A stretch of DNA of 6,141 nt from a bacterium (GCA_003230535.1 QIEW01000342.1:1-6141); one strand, 5' to 3'. Positions 1 to 5,970 are shown, counted from the first letter of the stretch. The notes: generated by a model not told the origin, from the letters alone. A program made the numbers and translations.

Positions 1-320
1 TTGTATTAGCGGAAAGTGAACCCGCCCCTTATTGCACTTTCGGTTCCACTAAGGACGCCGATCCGGAATTAGCCAAGAAAATCAAGTCCGCTCTACTTGC
101 GCTTACCGACAGGGACTTAGCCCATATGACGCCGGAACTTTTGGAAGTGGAAGGTATGGAGTGGGATAAAGGCGACTTCCTACGTTCAGGGGAGGTCCTT
201 AATGTTTGCAAGGTAGGCAAAATTGACGGCTATGAAGATGCAAAGGACGCCGATTATGATGTGTTGCGGGAGATGGCCAGGAACGCAAAAATATCCCCCT
301 ATTCCAAGTACGACGATTAA
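1..320 (+). CDS. PhnD-like ABC transporter substrate-binding protein, C-terminal fragment
   Basis: This is the last ~105 codons of a gene whose start lies left of the window; the reading frame begins at base 3 and ends at TAA 318-320. The visible part resembles the C-terminal lobe of the phosphate/phosphite/phosphonate (PhnD) class of extracytoplasmic binding proteins. An 'ST-KDADPELAKKIKSALLAL' stretch matches the family's pattern of a lobe strand followed by an amphipathic helix, and 'KIDGYEDAKDADYDVLREMA' matches the usual near-terminal 'GF-PA-DADYD-IREMA' segment. Such proteins capture an oxyanion outside the membrane and hand it to an ABC permease. The ligand cannot be read from this end: the binding pocket is off-window, and phosphonate, phosphite and selenate-type ligands are all possible. 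A YedE gene two genes downstream makes a selenium or sulfur oxyanion worth considering, which is inference. No clear terminator follows, so read-through into the TPR gene is possible. Confidence 0.72.
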   Translation, partial: VLAESEPAPYCTFGSTKDADPELAKKIKSALLALTDRDLAHMTPELLEVEGMEWDKGDFLRSGEVLNVCKVGKIDGYEDAKDADYDVLREMARNAKISPYSKYDD

Positions 321-421
321 GCGGCTTTATATATAGGGAATTCCATAACCTCACGATGTACCGATCCTGGTTAAGGTGGATATGGAGATGTAGGCGCAGG
401 TATAGGGTATAAATAATGTAG

Positions 422-443
422 TAACCGTAAAGGTGGTGGGTTA
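422..443 (+). promoter_or_regulatory. Ribosome binding site in a small possible hairpin
   Basis: The Shine-Dalgarno-like run AAAGGTGGTG (429-438) precedes the ATG at 443 and fixes that start. TAACC (422-426) is the exact reverse complement of GGTTA (439-443), so the site could sit in the loop of a 5-bp stem whose last base is the A of the start codon. The stem is weak and may be chance. The rest of the 122-base spacer 321-442 shows no convincing terminator or promoter: TATAAA at 408-413 lacks a matching -35 hexamer. Confidence 0.3.
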
Positions 444-1012
444 TGTTGGAAAAATTAAGTGATCTGATGGATGAATGGTTTGATAGACTGAGTTGGGCGG
501 CTTTGGGGGTTTCCATAGTGGCTGCTTGCTTTCTGGTTTATACCAATCATCAGGAAGCGGCGGCGGTAGGAGTGGCAAACCCGCATGCCTCAGCTCCCAG
601 GTTTGCCTTATCAGGAGGGATACAACCTCAGCGTCCCAAAGAATTAGAGGATGCCCTGGCCGGAGCCCGTAAGTTACTGGAGGATGAAAAATTTCCTGAA
701 GTTGTTTCCACCACTGAAAATATCATTAAACAATATCCCAAAGAGTCTTTTGCTTATGTCTATCTGGCCCGAGCTTACACCAAACAGGACCAACTGGAAG
801 AGAGCCTTAAGCATTATCGCCAAGCAGTAGAGTTAAACCCGGATCTTGTCGACCGGAAGAGTCCCGACAGAATCGGTCCGGAATTAAAGCTTATTGTAAA
901 AAAGGCCGTTGTTAAGGCTAGAACAAAAGAATTCAAAGACCGTCCGGATAGTAAAAAAGTCCTCAAGGCTCTTTATTACCTCCAACGGAGACTGGCCGGC
1001 GGCTGTGAGTAG
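443..1012 (+). CDS. Small membrane-anchored TPR protein
   Basis: A 189-residue protein of unknown specific role. Residues about 17-33 form one hydrophobic segment (SWAALGVSIVAACFLV) after an acidic N-terminus, so it is probably a single-pass membrane anchor. An Ala/Pro-rich linker follows (about 37-66). Two tetratricopeptide-like repeats then span roughly 68-101 and 102-135; the second is the clearer, with 'YVYLARAYTKQDQLEESLKHYRQAVELNP' spacing (A-Y, L-EA, A-ELNP signature). The tail (145-185) is lysine-rich and helical and ends in Gly-Gly-Cys-Glu. TPR helices normally bind other proteins, so a scaffold or accessory role for the neighbouring transporters is plausible but inferred. Start choice is supported by AAAGGTGGTG just upstream. 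The gene ends with two in-frame stops (TAG TAG), and 82 bases separate it from yedE. I do not recognise a named family. Confidence 0.8.
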   Translation: MLEKLSDLMDEWFDRLSWAALGVSIVAACFLVYTNHQEAAAVGVANPHASAPRFALSGGIQPQRPKELEDALAGARKLLEDEKFPEVVSTTENIIKQYPKESFAYVYLARAYTKQDQLEESLKHYRQAVELNPDLVDRKSPDRIGPELKLIVKKAVVKARTKEFKDRPDSKKVLKALYYLQRRLAGGCE

Positions 1013-1094
1013 TAGTAATTGAACCCATAGAGGTATAAAGAACGCAATTCGCTTACCTTCTGTACCTTTATCAAAACAGAAAAAATGTAACGGT

Positions 1095-2159
1095 ATGTCC
1101 AAATTATTTAAAAAGATTCCCGGACTAAATTGGTCTATAATTGCTACCGGTGTTAGTTTTGGTATCTTAGGGGTTATGCTGGTGGAATTTGGCAACCCCA
1201 AAAATACCGGTGTTTGTGTATCCTGTTTTTTGGAAAGTATCGCCGGTTCCATGGGGATGCACCATAATGTACGGATGATGTATCTGCGGCCGGAGATTAT
1301 GGGATTTGTCATTGGAGCCTTTGTCTTAGCTAAGATCAATGGTGATTTTAGGCCCACCGCCAGCCCGGCGCCGATGTTGAATTTTGTTTTGGGGTTTTTT
1401 ACCATTGTAGGTTCCGCCATGTTTATTGGCTGCCCGATTAAACTCCTCTTTAGGTTCTCAGCCGGTGATCTGACGGCGGTTGCCCCTATCTTTGGGCTGG
1501 TCTTTGGGGTATGGGTCGGGATAACTTACATGCGCAAGGGTTTTTATCTGGGGGATGTGGCCCCTTCCAGTCCAATCGGAGGGATAGTTGTTACCATACT
1601 GGCCTTACTCCTGGTAGTTTTCCTCCTCTATAAACCCAGCTTTATTATCTTTAGCGAGCGGGGGCCGGGAGCGGTCTACGCGCCTTGGTATATTTCCCTG
1701 GGGGTAGGGCTGTTTATCGGCGTTTTGGCGCAGCGCTCCAGGTTCTGTATCGTGGGTAGTCTCAGGAACATGTTTTTAGCAGGGGACGCCAGCCTGCTGG
1801 TGGGCCTTACCTTAATGATCCTGTTCGCTTTTATCGCAGCGCTGGTTACCGGTCAGTTTCACCTGGGGATGTATGATCAGCCTGGTTCTCATCTGGCGCA
1901 TGGCTGGAGTTTCCTGGGGATGTTCCTGACCGGTTTGGCCTCCGTGCAACTGGGAGGCTGCCCGTTTCGGCAACTGGTGTTGTCCGGTGAAGGGAATGTG
2001 GACGCTGGCGTTTCGGTATTAGGCATGTTGGCCGCCGGAGCCCTGGTGCATAACTGGGCCATTGCCAGCAGTTCAGCCGGCCCCACCCCTAACGGGAAAA
2101 TAGCTGTATTAGTCGGCATGGCCTTCTGTATCGGCGTAGGACTGCTTAACCGCGATTAA
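1095..2159 (+). CDS. yedE: YedE/YeeE-family selenium/sulfur transporter
   Basis: A 354-residue polytopic inner-membrane protein of the YeeE/YedE (sulf_transp, DUF395) family, close to the branch annotated as the YedE selenium-metabolism membrane protein. Two pseudo-symmetric halves can be seen. The first carries 'GVCVSCF' (C41, C44), 'YLRPEIMGFVIGA' (64-75) and 'GCPIKLL' (C113). The second carries 'QRSRFCIVG' (C218) and 'GGCPFRQL' (C289). Conserved cysteines in these motifs pass thiosulfate along the pore in the characterised relative TsuA/YeeE; a reduced selenium or sulfur species is the likely cargo here. The length is normal for the family. The ATG at 1095 has only a weak ribosome binding site, but it gives the usual family N-terminus (basic residues, then 'IPGLNWSIIATGVSFGILG'). 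No yedF/TusA-like gene follows, although that partner is common; a DUF4258 gene starts 17 bases after the stop instead. Confident family, uncertain substrate. Confidence 0.9.
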   Translation: MSKLFKKIPGLNWSIIATGVSFGILGVMLVEFGNPKNTGVCVSCFLESIAGSMGMHHNVRMMYLRPEIMGFVIGAFVLAKINGDFRPTASPAPMLNFVLGFFTIVGSAMFIGCPIKLLFRFSAGDLTAVAPIFGLVFGVWVGITYMRKGFYLGDVAPSSPIGGIVVTILALLLVVFLLYKPSFIIFSERGPGAVYAPWYISLGVGLFIGVLAQRSRFCIVGSLRNMFLAGDASLLVGLTLMILFAFIAALVTGQFHLGMYDQPGSHLAHGWSFLGMFLTGLASVQLGGCPFRQLVLSGEGNVDAGVSVLGMLAAGALVHNWAIASSSAGPTPNGKIAVLVGMAFCIGVGLLNRD

Positions 2160-2176
2160 ATAGGCAGCATCTTCAC

Positions 2177-2479
2177 TTGGATATTCAACCGGTTATAAAC
2201 AAAATAAAGAAGGCTGAATATAGATATTCAATACATGCTATCGTAAAAAGTATCGAGCGGAAAATAAAGGAACAGGAAGTAGTAGAGGCAATTCTAAATG
2301 GGGAAATTATCGAGAAATACTATGATGATAAATATTCCCCTAGCTGCCTTATTTACGGGATGACTAAAGAGGGACGCCACATACATGTGCAATGTTCTAT
2401 ACCTCCCGAAGTAGTTATTATCACTGTGTATGAACCGGACCCTTGCAAATGGCACACTCATAAAATTAGGAGGAAATAG
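2177..2479 (+). CDS. DUF4258 family protein, possible toxin of a YgiT-linked pair
   Basis: A 100-residue soluble protein with the DUF4258 layout: 'YSIHA' near the N-terminus (H20), 'QEVVEAILNGEIIEKY' (33-48), 'CLIYGMTKEGRHIHVQCS' (57-74), then 'VVIITVYEP' (79-87) and a Trp/His end. DUF4258 proteins often sit directly before a YgiT-type zinc-finger gene, as here, resembling mqsRA toxin-antitoxin order, but toxicity is not proven for this member. The only reasonable start is TTG 2177: the frame is closed by a TAA at 2147-2149 and there is no early in-frame ATG. A weak AGGCAG (2162-2167) sits 9 bases before it. The gene is visibly richer in A and T than yedE just upstream. Its last codons contain the AGGAGG (2468-2473) that serves the next gene, so the two are probably translationally linked. 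Confidence 0.82.
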   Translation: MDIQPVINKIKKAEYRYSIHAIVKSIERKIKEQEVVEAILNGEIIEKYYDDKYSPSCLIYGMTKEGRHIHVQCSIPPEVVIITVYEPDPCKWHTHKIRRK

Positions 2480-2482
2480 CTA

Positions 2483-2710
2483 ATGCCGTGCGTTATTTGT
2501 GGTGGAGAAGAAAAAAGTGAGGTCATTTTCTTAGATCTGCGAGTGGAGGGTCGTCTAATGATAATTGAGGATGTGCCGTCCGTGATCTGCCAACAATGTG
2601 GGGGAAAAACATTTTCCCCTGAAATTACCCGTAAAATCCAGGAAATCGCTGAAGCTCAACCGAAAACTATCAGAGTGATTAATGTTCCCGTAGTGTCATG
2701 TCAACCGTAA
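2483..2710 (+). CDS. YgiT-type zinc-finger protein, possible antitoxin
   Basis: A 75-residue protein with two CxxC pairs, C3-x2-C6 and C36-x2-C39, forming the zinc-binding knuckle typical of the MqsA/YgiT N-terminal domain. The segment 'IIEDVPSVICQQCGG' matches the family's usual 'v-nVPa-vC-qCGe' core, and the helix after it (48-58) is also standard. Full-length MqsA (about 130 residues) carries a C-terminal helix-turn-helix that binds its own promoter; that part is absent here, as is usual for short YgiT proteins paired with DUF4258. Self-regulation by DNA binding is therefore doubtful. It starts 3 bases after the DUF4258 stop with AGGAGG (2468-2473) 9 bases upstream, a clear two-gene unit. 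The likely role, by analogy, is neutralising or binding the DUF4258 partner. Confidence 0.82.
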   Translation: MPCVICGGEEKSEVIFLDLRVEGRLMIIEDVPSVICQQCGGKTFSPEITRKIQEIAEAQPKTIRVINVPVVSCQP

Positions 2711-2727
2711 ATTGACGGTATTTCGTT

Positions 2728-2752
2728 TCCCCCTTTGACAAAGGGGGATTTT
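2728..2752 (+). terminator. Stem-loop after the DUF4258/YgiT pair, possible terminator
   Basis: TCCCCCTTT (2728-2736) pairs perfectly with AAAGGGGGA (2740-2748) around the 3-base loop GAC, a 9-bp GC-rich stem. It begins 18 bases after the zinc-finger stop codon. Only a short T run (ATTTT, 2748-2752) follows, so termination would be moderate. The same sequence is also typical of small dispersed intergenic palindromes, so termination may not be its only role. Confidence 0.45.
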
Positions 2753-2824
2753 AGGGGGATTTAACAGAAGATTAAAGGGTCAGCTTATTATTTTATAAAG
2801 CTTCCCTTTTTCTAAAAGAGGGGG
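2728..2824. repeat. Two similar stem-loops with a short direct repeat
   Basis: Two hairpins of the form (C)CCCTTT-loop-AAAGGGGGATT lie in the same orientation about 55 bases apart. The first is the perfect stem 2728-2748. The second has CCCTTTTT (2804-2811) facing AAAGAGGG (2815-2822) with loop CTA and one G-T pair, followed by GGATT. After the first, AGGGGGATTT occurs twice (2742-2751 and 2753-2762, period 11). This looks like a dispersed intergenic repeat, possibly with the two copies bounding a small element. Whether it recurs in the genome cannot be seen here. Confidence 0.5.
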
Positions 2825-2849
2825 ATTCCCATCAGGGCAGTTAAACGGT

Positions 2850-2878
2850 TTGCATATAAGCCGTAATCGACATACTAT
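2850..2878 (+). promoter_or_regulatory. Possible sigma-A-type promoter for the permease gene
   Basis: TTGCAT (2850-2855) and TACTAT (2873-2878) are separated by exactly 17 bases; together they match 7 of 12 consensus positions (TTGACA/TATAAT). Transcription would start near 2885, giving a leader of about 57 bases that includes the GAGAGGAG ribosome binding site. A promoter is expected here because the two stem-loops separate this gene from the upstream pair. The match is modest and not proof. Confidence 0.3.
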
Positions 2879-2941
2879 TAGCGCGATAGCAGTTATTTGG
2901 GCATGGCTAAGCAAAGCTAAATGAGAGGAGTTTTTTAACAT

Positions 2942-4852
2942 ATGGCGGAAAAGTGCGCAACACATAAGCGGCAGCATCGAACGGTAAATCTGACTTTATT
3001 GTCCCTGATCCTCATGGGATTGGTACTGATGACGTGGCATGTTTGGACCTATGGGACGCATGAAGGCGGACTAACCGCGCTGGAAGGAAGATTTTTCCCC
3101 TTGGTTCTTCTGGAGGAGGTCTGGCACCTCATTATCGGCGGACATGGTATTTTGGGCGAGATAGGCGATATCTGGATCTACTTTCTGATCGGTATCCTGC
3201 TTGCCGCCTGGATCAGGACCTATAAATTTCATATCAGGCTCAGAAAAACCCTTATTAAGTACGGTTTTGGCGGTATATTTTTGGCGGCTCTCATCGGGGT
3301 CTTCAGTCCTTTATGTGCCTGCGGTATACTCACCACCGCCGTGACTCTGGTAGCCGTCGGGTTACCTCTGGCGCCGGTAATGGCCCTGTTGATCGCCTCG
3401 CCGCTGATGAGCCCTACCGCCTATCTGCTTACCATTAATGATCTGGGCGCCGAGTGGGCTTTTATTCGGACATTGGCTGCATTCCTGATGGGAGTTCTGG
3501 GAGGAGTGGTAACGCATCTTTTAAGGAAGAAGTATTTTTCGGAGAATCTATTTACCGATGGAACGATGGTGGATGGGGAGTTGGACGTCCACGATCCCGA
3601 CTATCCTGATGAACGGCTGCGGTGTACTTGTCGGGAAAAATTCAGTAACCGTATTGCCGCCAAACATCCTAATAAGTTTATCATTTACTGGGCCAAGGCC
3701 TTGGAAATGACCTGGTCTATCGGCAAATATGTCTTGGTCGGAATAGCGGTAGGTACAATAATCCAGGAGTACATGCCGCAGCAATGGCTTATAGGGCTGT
3801 TTGGGCACCAGAGCGCCTTTTCGCCAATTTGGGTCACCATTGGAAGTATACCGATATTTCTACATCAGATCAGCGCCTCCAGTATTCTTTATCATATTAA
3901 GGAAACCCTGCCGGGCACCCTAAATAAAGGAGCGGCGCTGGCATTTTTAATCGGAGGTCCGGTGACGGCCATCCCAGCCATGCTGGTGTTATGGTCAATG
4001 TTCAAGAAACGCGTGTTTGTCCTCTATATGGTGATAAGCATCTGTGGAACCATATTTTTCGCATATACTTTTAATTGGTTCATATTCCCTAATTATACAG
4101 ACAGCGGGAGTCCCGTCTTCCACGGCGTAGCGGCAATTTCAGGGGGAGAGGCTTCTATTATCCAAAAATCTCATGAGTATGTGCATATCGCCGCAGATCC
4201 CGGTGATAAACCGTTGATTGCCGTCTATAAGGATGTAGAAGGAGGGAGCGGCTTAGTATTCGACGCTGACTTGTCCAGGTTCACTAACGCCGGGCTTGAC
4301 CTCCAGGATAACAAACTCTATATCAGGAATATCGCCCGTTGGTTGGAGGAGGCCAGTTTTAGCGGCACTAATCGTAAGATACTGCTCTATAATACATATT
4401 CCGGCTCCGGCTCCGGTTATAATTCGGATCAACTCAGCGCTCTTCCGGGGTTACTCAAAGAGTACGGATTTGAGGCGACCCTCACCGACAGGCGTGCAGA
4501 CCCCGAGATTACACCGGAATTGCTGGGGGGATATAAGCAGCTCTGGATCATTTCCGGCGAGTGTCAAAGCGCCACCTTCCGCCCGGAAGAGGTGGAGACC
4601 ATGCTCGACTTCCGGGAAGACGGGAGCGCCCTGCTGTTGGTGGCGGGACCACAAAACGGCCCGCAGCAGGATTTTACCCGTGATGCCAACCAGATCGCTA
4701 AAAATTTTGGGGTAACCTTTGCGGGTGTTACCAAAACCCCGGCGGTAATTCCTATTTCCGTGGTCGGCAGATTTGCAAAACCGGTAGCTGATAAGCTGGC
4801 GGGCTGGTTTAAAACTATGCGCCAGTTGGAAGCCAAGGATGAAGCTACATAG
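2942..4852 (+). CDS. ArsP/DUF318-type permease fused to a GATase-like domain
   Basis: A 636-residue protein in two parts. Residues 1-380 are a polytopic permease of the ArsP/DUF318 class. Hydrophobic segments lie near 15-35, 76-95, 109-165, 172-194, 257-275, 293-315, 328-352 and 358-380. The family signature 'FSPLCACGILTTAV' (C125, C127) is followed by 'IASPLMSPTAYLL' (151-163), and the second half has 'AALAFLIGGPVTAIPAMLVL' (331-350). Relatives export trivalent organoarsenicals or are linked to metal export; the cargo here is unknown. A hydrophilic linker (195-255) contains Cys-Thr-Cys (228-230). Residues about 390-600 resemble a DUF4350/ThuA-type GATase-like Rossmann domain, but with its halves in swapped order (see findings). 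I see no GATase catalytic triad, so it is probably a binding or sensory module. The ATG at 2942 follows GAGAGGAG (2923-2930) with a long 11-base gap. It converges on mutM. Confidence 0.8.
   Translation: MAEKCATHKRQHRTVNLTLLSLILMGLVLMTWHVWTYGTHEGGLTALEGRFFPLVLLEEVWHLIIGGHGILGEIGDIWIYFLIGILLAAWIRTYKFHIRLRKTLIKYGFGGIFLAALIGVFSPLCACGILTTAVTLVAVGLPLAPVMALLIASPLMSPTAYLLTINDLGAEWAFIRTLAAFLMGVLGGVVTHLLRKKYFSENLFTDGTMVDGELDVHDPDYPDERLRCTCREKFSNRIAAKHPNKFIIYWAKALEMTWSIGKYVLVGIAVGTIIQEYMPQQWLIGLFGHQSAFSPIWVTIGSIPIFLHQISASSILYHIKETLPGTLNKGAALAFLIGGPVTAIPAMLVLWSMFKKRVFVLYMVISICGTIFFAYTFNWFIFPNYTDSGSPVFHGVAAISGGEASIIQKSHEYVHIAADPGDKPLIAVYKDVEGGSGLVFDADLSRFTNAGLDLQDNKLYIRNIARWLEEASFSGTNRKILLYNTYSGSGSGYNSDQLSALPGLLKEYGFEATLTDRRADPEITPELLGGYKQLWIISGECQSATFRPEEVETMLDFREDGSALLLVAGPQNGPQQDFTRDANQIAKNFGVTFAGVTKTPAVIPISVVGRFAKPVADKLAGWFKTMRQLEAKDEAT
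4400..4417 (+). repeat. Three tandem hexamers encoding a Ser-Gly linker
   Basis: TCCGGC, TCCGGC and TCCGGT stand in tandem and encode Ser-Gly-Ser-Gly-Ser-Gly (residues 487-492 of the permease fusion). They fall soon after the first strand of the second half-domain, where a flexible glycine loop would be tolerated. Hexamer tracts like this can change length by slippage without breaking the frame. Confidence 0.7.
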
Positions 4853-4874
4853 TCCGAGTGGACGTTGGAGACAG

Positions 4875-4901
4875 TTGCCGCTCCGGCTTCTGCGGCGGCA
4901 A
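4875..4901. terminator. GC-rich hairpin between convergent genes
   Basis: TTGCCGC (4875-4881) and GCGGCAA (4895-4901) are exact reverse complements around a 13-base loop. The hairpin lies 22 bases past the permease stop and abuts the mutM stop, so it could act on transcripts from either side. Neither side has a proper T run, so it is at best a weak or factor-assisted terminator. Confidence 0.35.
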
Positions 4902-5816
4902 TTACAATGCCTGGCAGCCGGGGCAGAAGTAAGTACTCCGCTGCTGTTGGCGTGTATGGGCGATCCGGTGTCCGCAGCGGGAGCACAGGTTCCCTGCCTG
5001 CTGGTAGACACACAGTTCCTTCCAGAACTCACCTTCCTCGCCTTGGGGGTCCTTGAAGTCTGATATATGTGTACCTCTAAGGGCAATAGCTTTCTTCAGA
5101 ATAGCTTTGGCGGCCTTAACTAATCGCCATAGCTCCTCATCGTTAAGTTCATTCCCCCTTTTAAAAGGAGAGATTCCGGCATGATATAAAATTTCGGCGG
5201 CATAAATATTGCCAATACCTACAATTATCCTCTGATCTAAAAGCAAGGGTTTTAGCTGACGGCGGCAGTTGTGGAGTTTCTCTTTTAATAACTTAGCCGT
5301 AAACTCCTCAGTTAATGGTTCTACTCCCAAATGGGCTAGCGCTGAGATTGGTTCGCCGGGGCGATAAAGAAAAATTTTCCCTAACGCCCGTTTATCCTGA
5401 TAATAAAGCTTCCCACCCCTTGAAAAGTACAAGATCATTCTGGTATACTTATTTGTGGTGACATTTGAACGTGCAAATATTTCTTTAAAATTTAACGATT
5501 TTAGCATCTTTTGTTTAATTTGATTGTCTAATTTGTTAACTTGTTGTATAGGTGGTTTATATCCTTGGTAATAATGGTAAATTCCGGTCATCCTGGGATG
5601 AGTGATAAGGTGTGCGCCATTGCTCATCCCTTTTAAAATAAGCTTTCCCCGCCGGATGCAGCTGGTTATGGTCTGGCCGGAAAGATTATCCTCTACTTCC
5701 TGGGTTGTACATCTCTCCAGCATCTGGGGTTTAAATATCTCCACCTTTTCAATCTGTTGGCCAATAATTTTCTTGTTAAGGACTGTGACAATAATTTCTA
5801 CTTCCGGTAATTCCAT
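4902..5816 (-). CDS. mutM: Formamidopyrimidine-DNA glycosylase (Fpg/MutM) homologue lacking Pro1
   Basis: A 304-residue base-excision repair enzyme homologue, normally removing 8-oxoguanine and formamidopyrimidines and nicking the abasic site. Recognised motifs: N-terminal ELPEVE (2-7), the 'RRGK' lysine (K58), 'HPRMTG' (73-78), 'DKRALG' (141-146, R143), the helix-two-turn-helix segment 'GIGNIYAAEILYHAGISP' (200-217), and a C-terminal zinc finger with C278, C281, C298 and C301 around 'RSTYFCPGC'. Two features are odd. The normal MPELPEVE start is here MELPEVE, so the catalytic Pro1 has no codon. About 30 extra residues (roughly 85-120) lie between RMTG and the next conserved strand, making it longer than the usual ~270. 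The ATG is firmly placed: AGGAAGG (complement of 5824-5830) sits 7 bases upstream, and the codons just before it (Gly-Phe-Ser) offer no alternative start. Family is certain; catalytic competence is not. Confidence 0.9.
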   Translation of the reverse strand: MELPEVEIIVTVLNKKIIGQQIEKVEIFKPQMLERCTTQEVEDNLSGQTITSCIRRGKLILKGMSNGAHLITHPRMTGIYHYYQGYKPPIQQVNKLDNQIKQKMLKSLNFKEIFARSNVTTNKYTRMILYFSRGGKLYYQDKRALGKIFLYRPGEPISALAHLGVEPLTEEFTAKLLKEKLHNCRRQLKPLLLDQRIIVGIGNIYAAEILYHAGISPFKRGNELNDEELWRLVKAAKAILKKAIALRGTHISDFKDPQGEEGEFWKELCVYQQAGNLCSRCGHRIAHTRQQQRSTYFCPGCQAL

Positions 5817-5839
5817 AGAAAAACCTTCCTGTTCCGATA

Positions 5840-5868
5840 ATTATCCCTAAATAAAATTGCCGTTTTAC
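5840..5868 (-). promoter_or_regulatory. Possible promoter for mutM
   Basis: Read on the minus strand, GTAAAA (5868-5863) and GATAAT (5845-5840) are 17 bases apart and match 8 of 12 sigma-A consensus positions, with the -10 box much better than the -35. Transcription would start near 5833, leaving a very short leader that still contains AGGAAGG. Plausible but unproven. Confidence 0.3.
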
Positions 5869-5886
5869 TTGATTGATCTTATTTTA

Positions 5887-5936
5887 ACAGGAATTCACAG
5901 GAATTCCGCTAAACCGATAAAAAAATAACAGGAATT
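5887..5936 (+). repeat. Three copies of ACAGGAATT in the divergent spacer
   Basis: ACAGGAATT occurs at 5887-5895, 5897-5905 and 5928-5936. The first two are in direct tandem with a 10-base period, about one helical turn, and the third follows 31 bases later. They lie between the divergent starts of mutM and the 3'-terminal gene, where a regulator binding site would be expected. No regulator is identifiable from the sequence, and a dispersed repeat is an equal possibility. Confidence 0.5.
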
Positions 5937-5970
5937 TTCCCCCAAGAAAAACGGGTCTAAAATTCACAAT

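Noticed and set aside
884-1420. A 178-codon open frame on the minus strand across the end of the TPR gene and the start of yedE
   Set aside because: It lies antisense to two well-supported genes, its translation shows no family motif, and it is best explained as a shadow of their codon use.
2856-2930. Possible riboswitch before the permease (GCAAAGCTAA resembles part of a GEMM/c-di-GMP aptamer)
   Set aside because: The other conserved aptamer elements and the paired helices are not present; the likeness is a short string only.
4296-4715. A 139-codon + strand frame inside the permease gene
   Set aside because: It is out of frame within a coding region whose own frame has clear domain similarity.
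4451-5086. Long minus-strand frames (211 and 149 codons) antisense to the permease C-terminus and overlapping the mutM end
   Set aside because: They overlap two strong genes in other frames, have Arg/Ser/Pro-rich low-information translations, and have no supporting ribosome binding site.
5152-5176. A repeat element inserted into mutM coding sequence
   Set aside because: The local protein sequence (GISPFKRGNEL) aligns with the family without extra length, so an insertion is not supported; kept only as a sequence resemblance.
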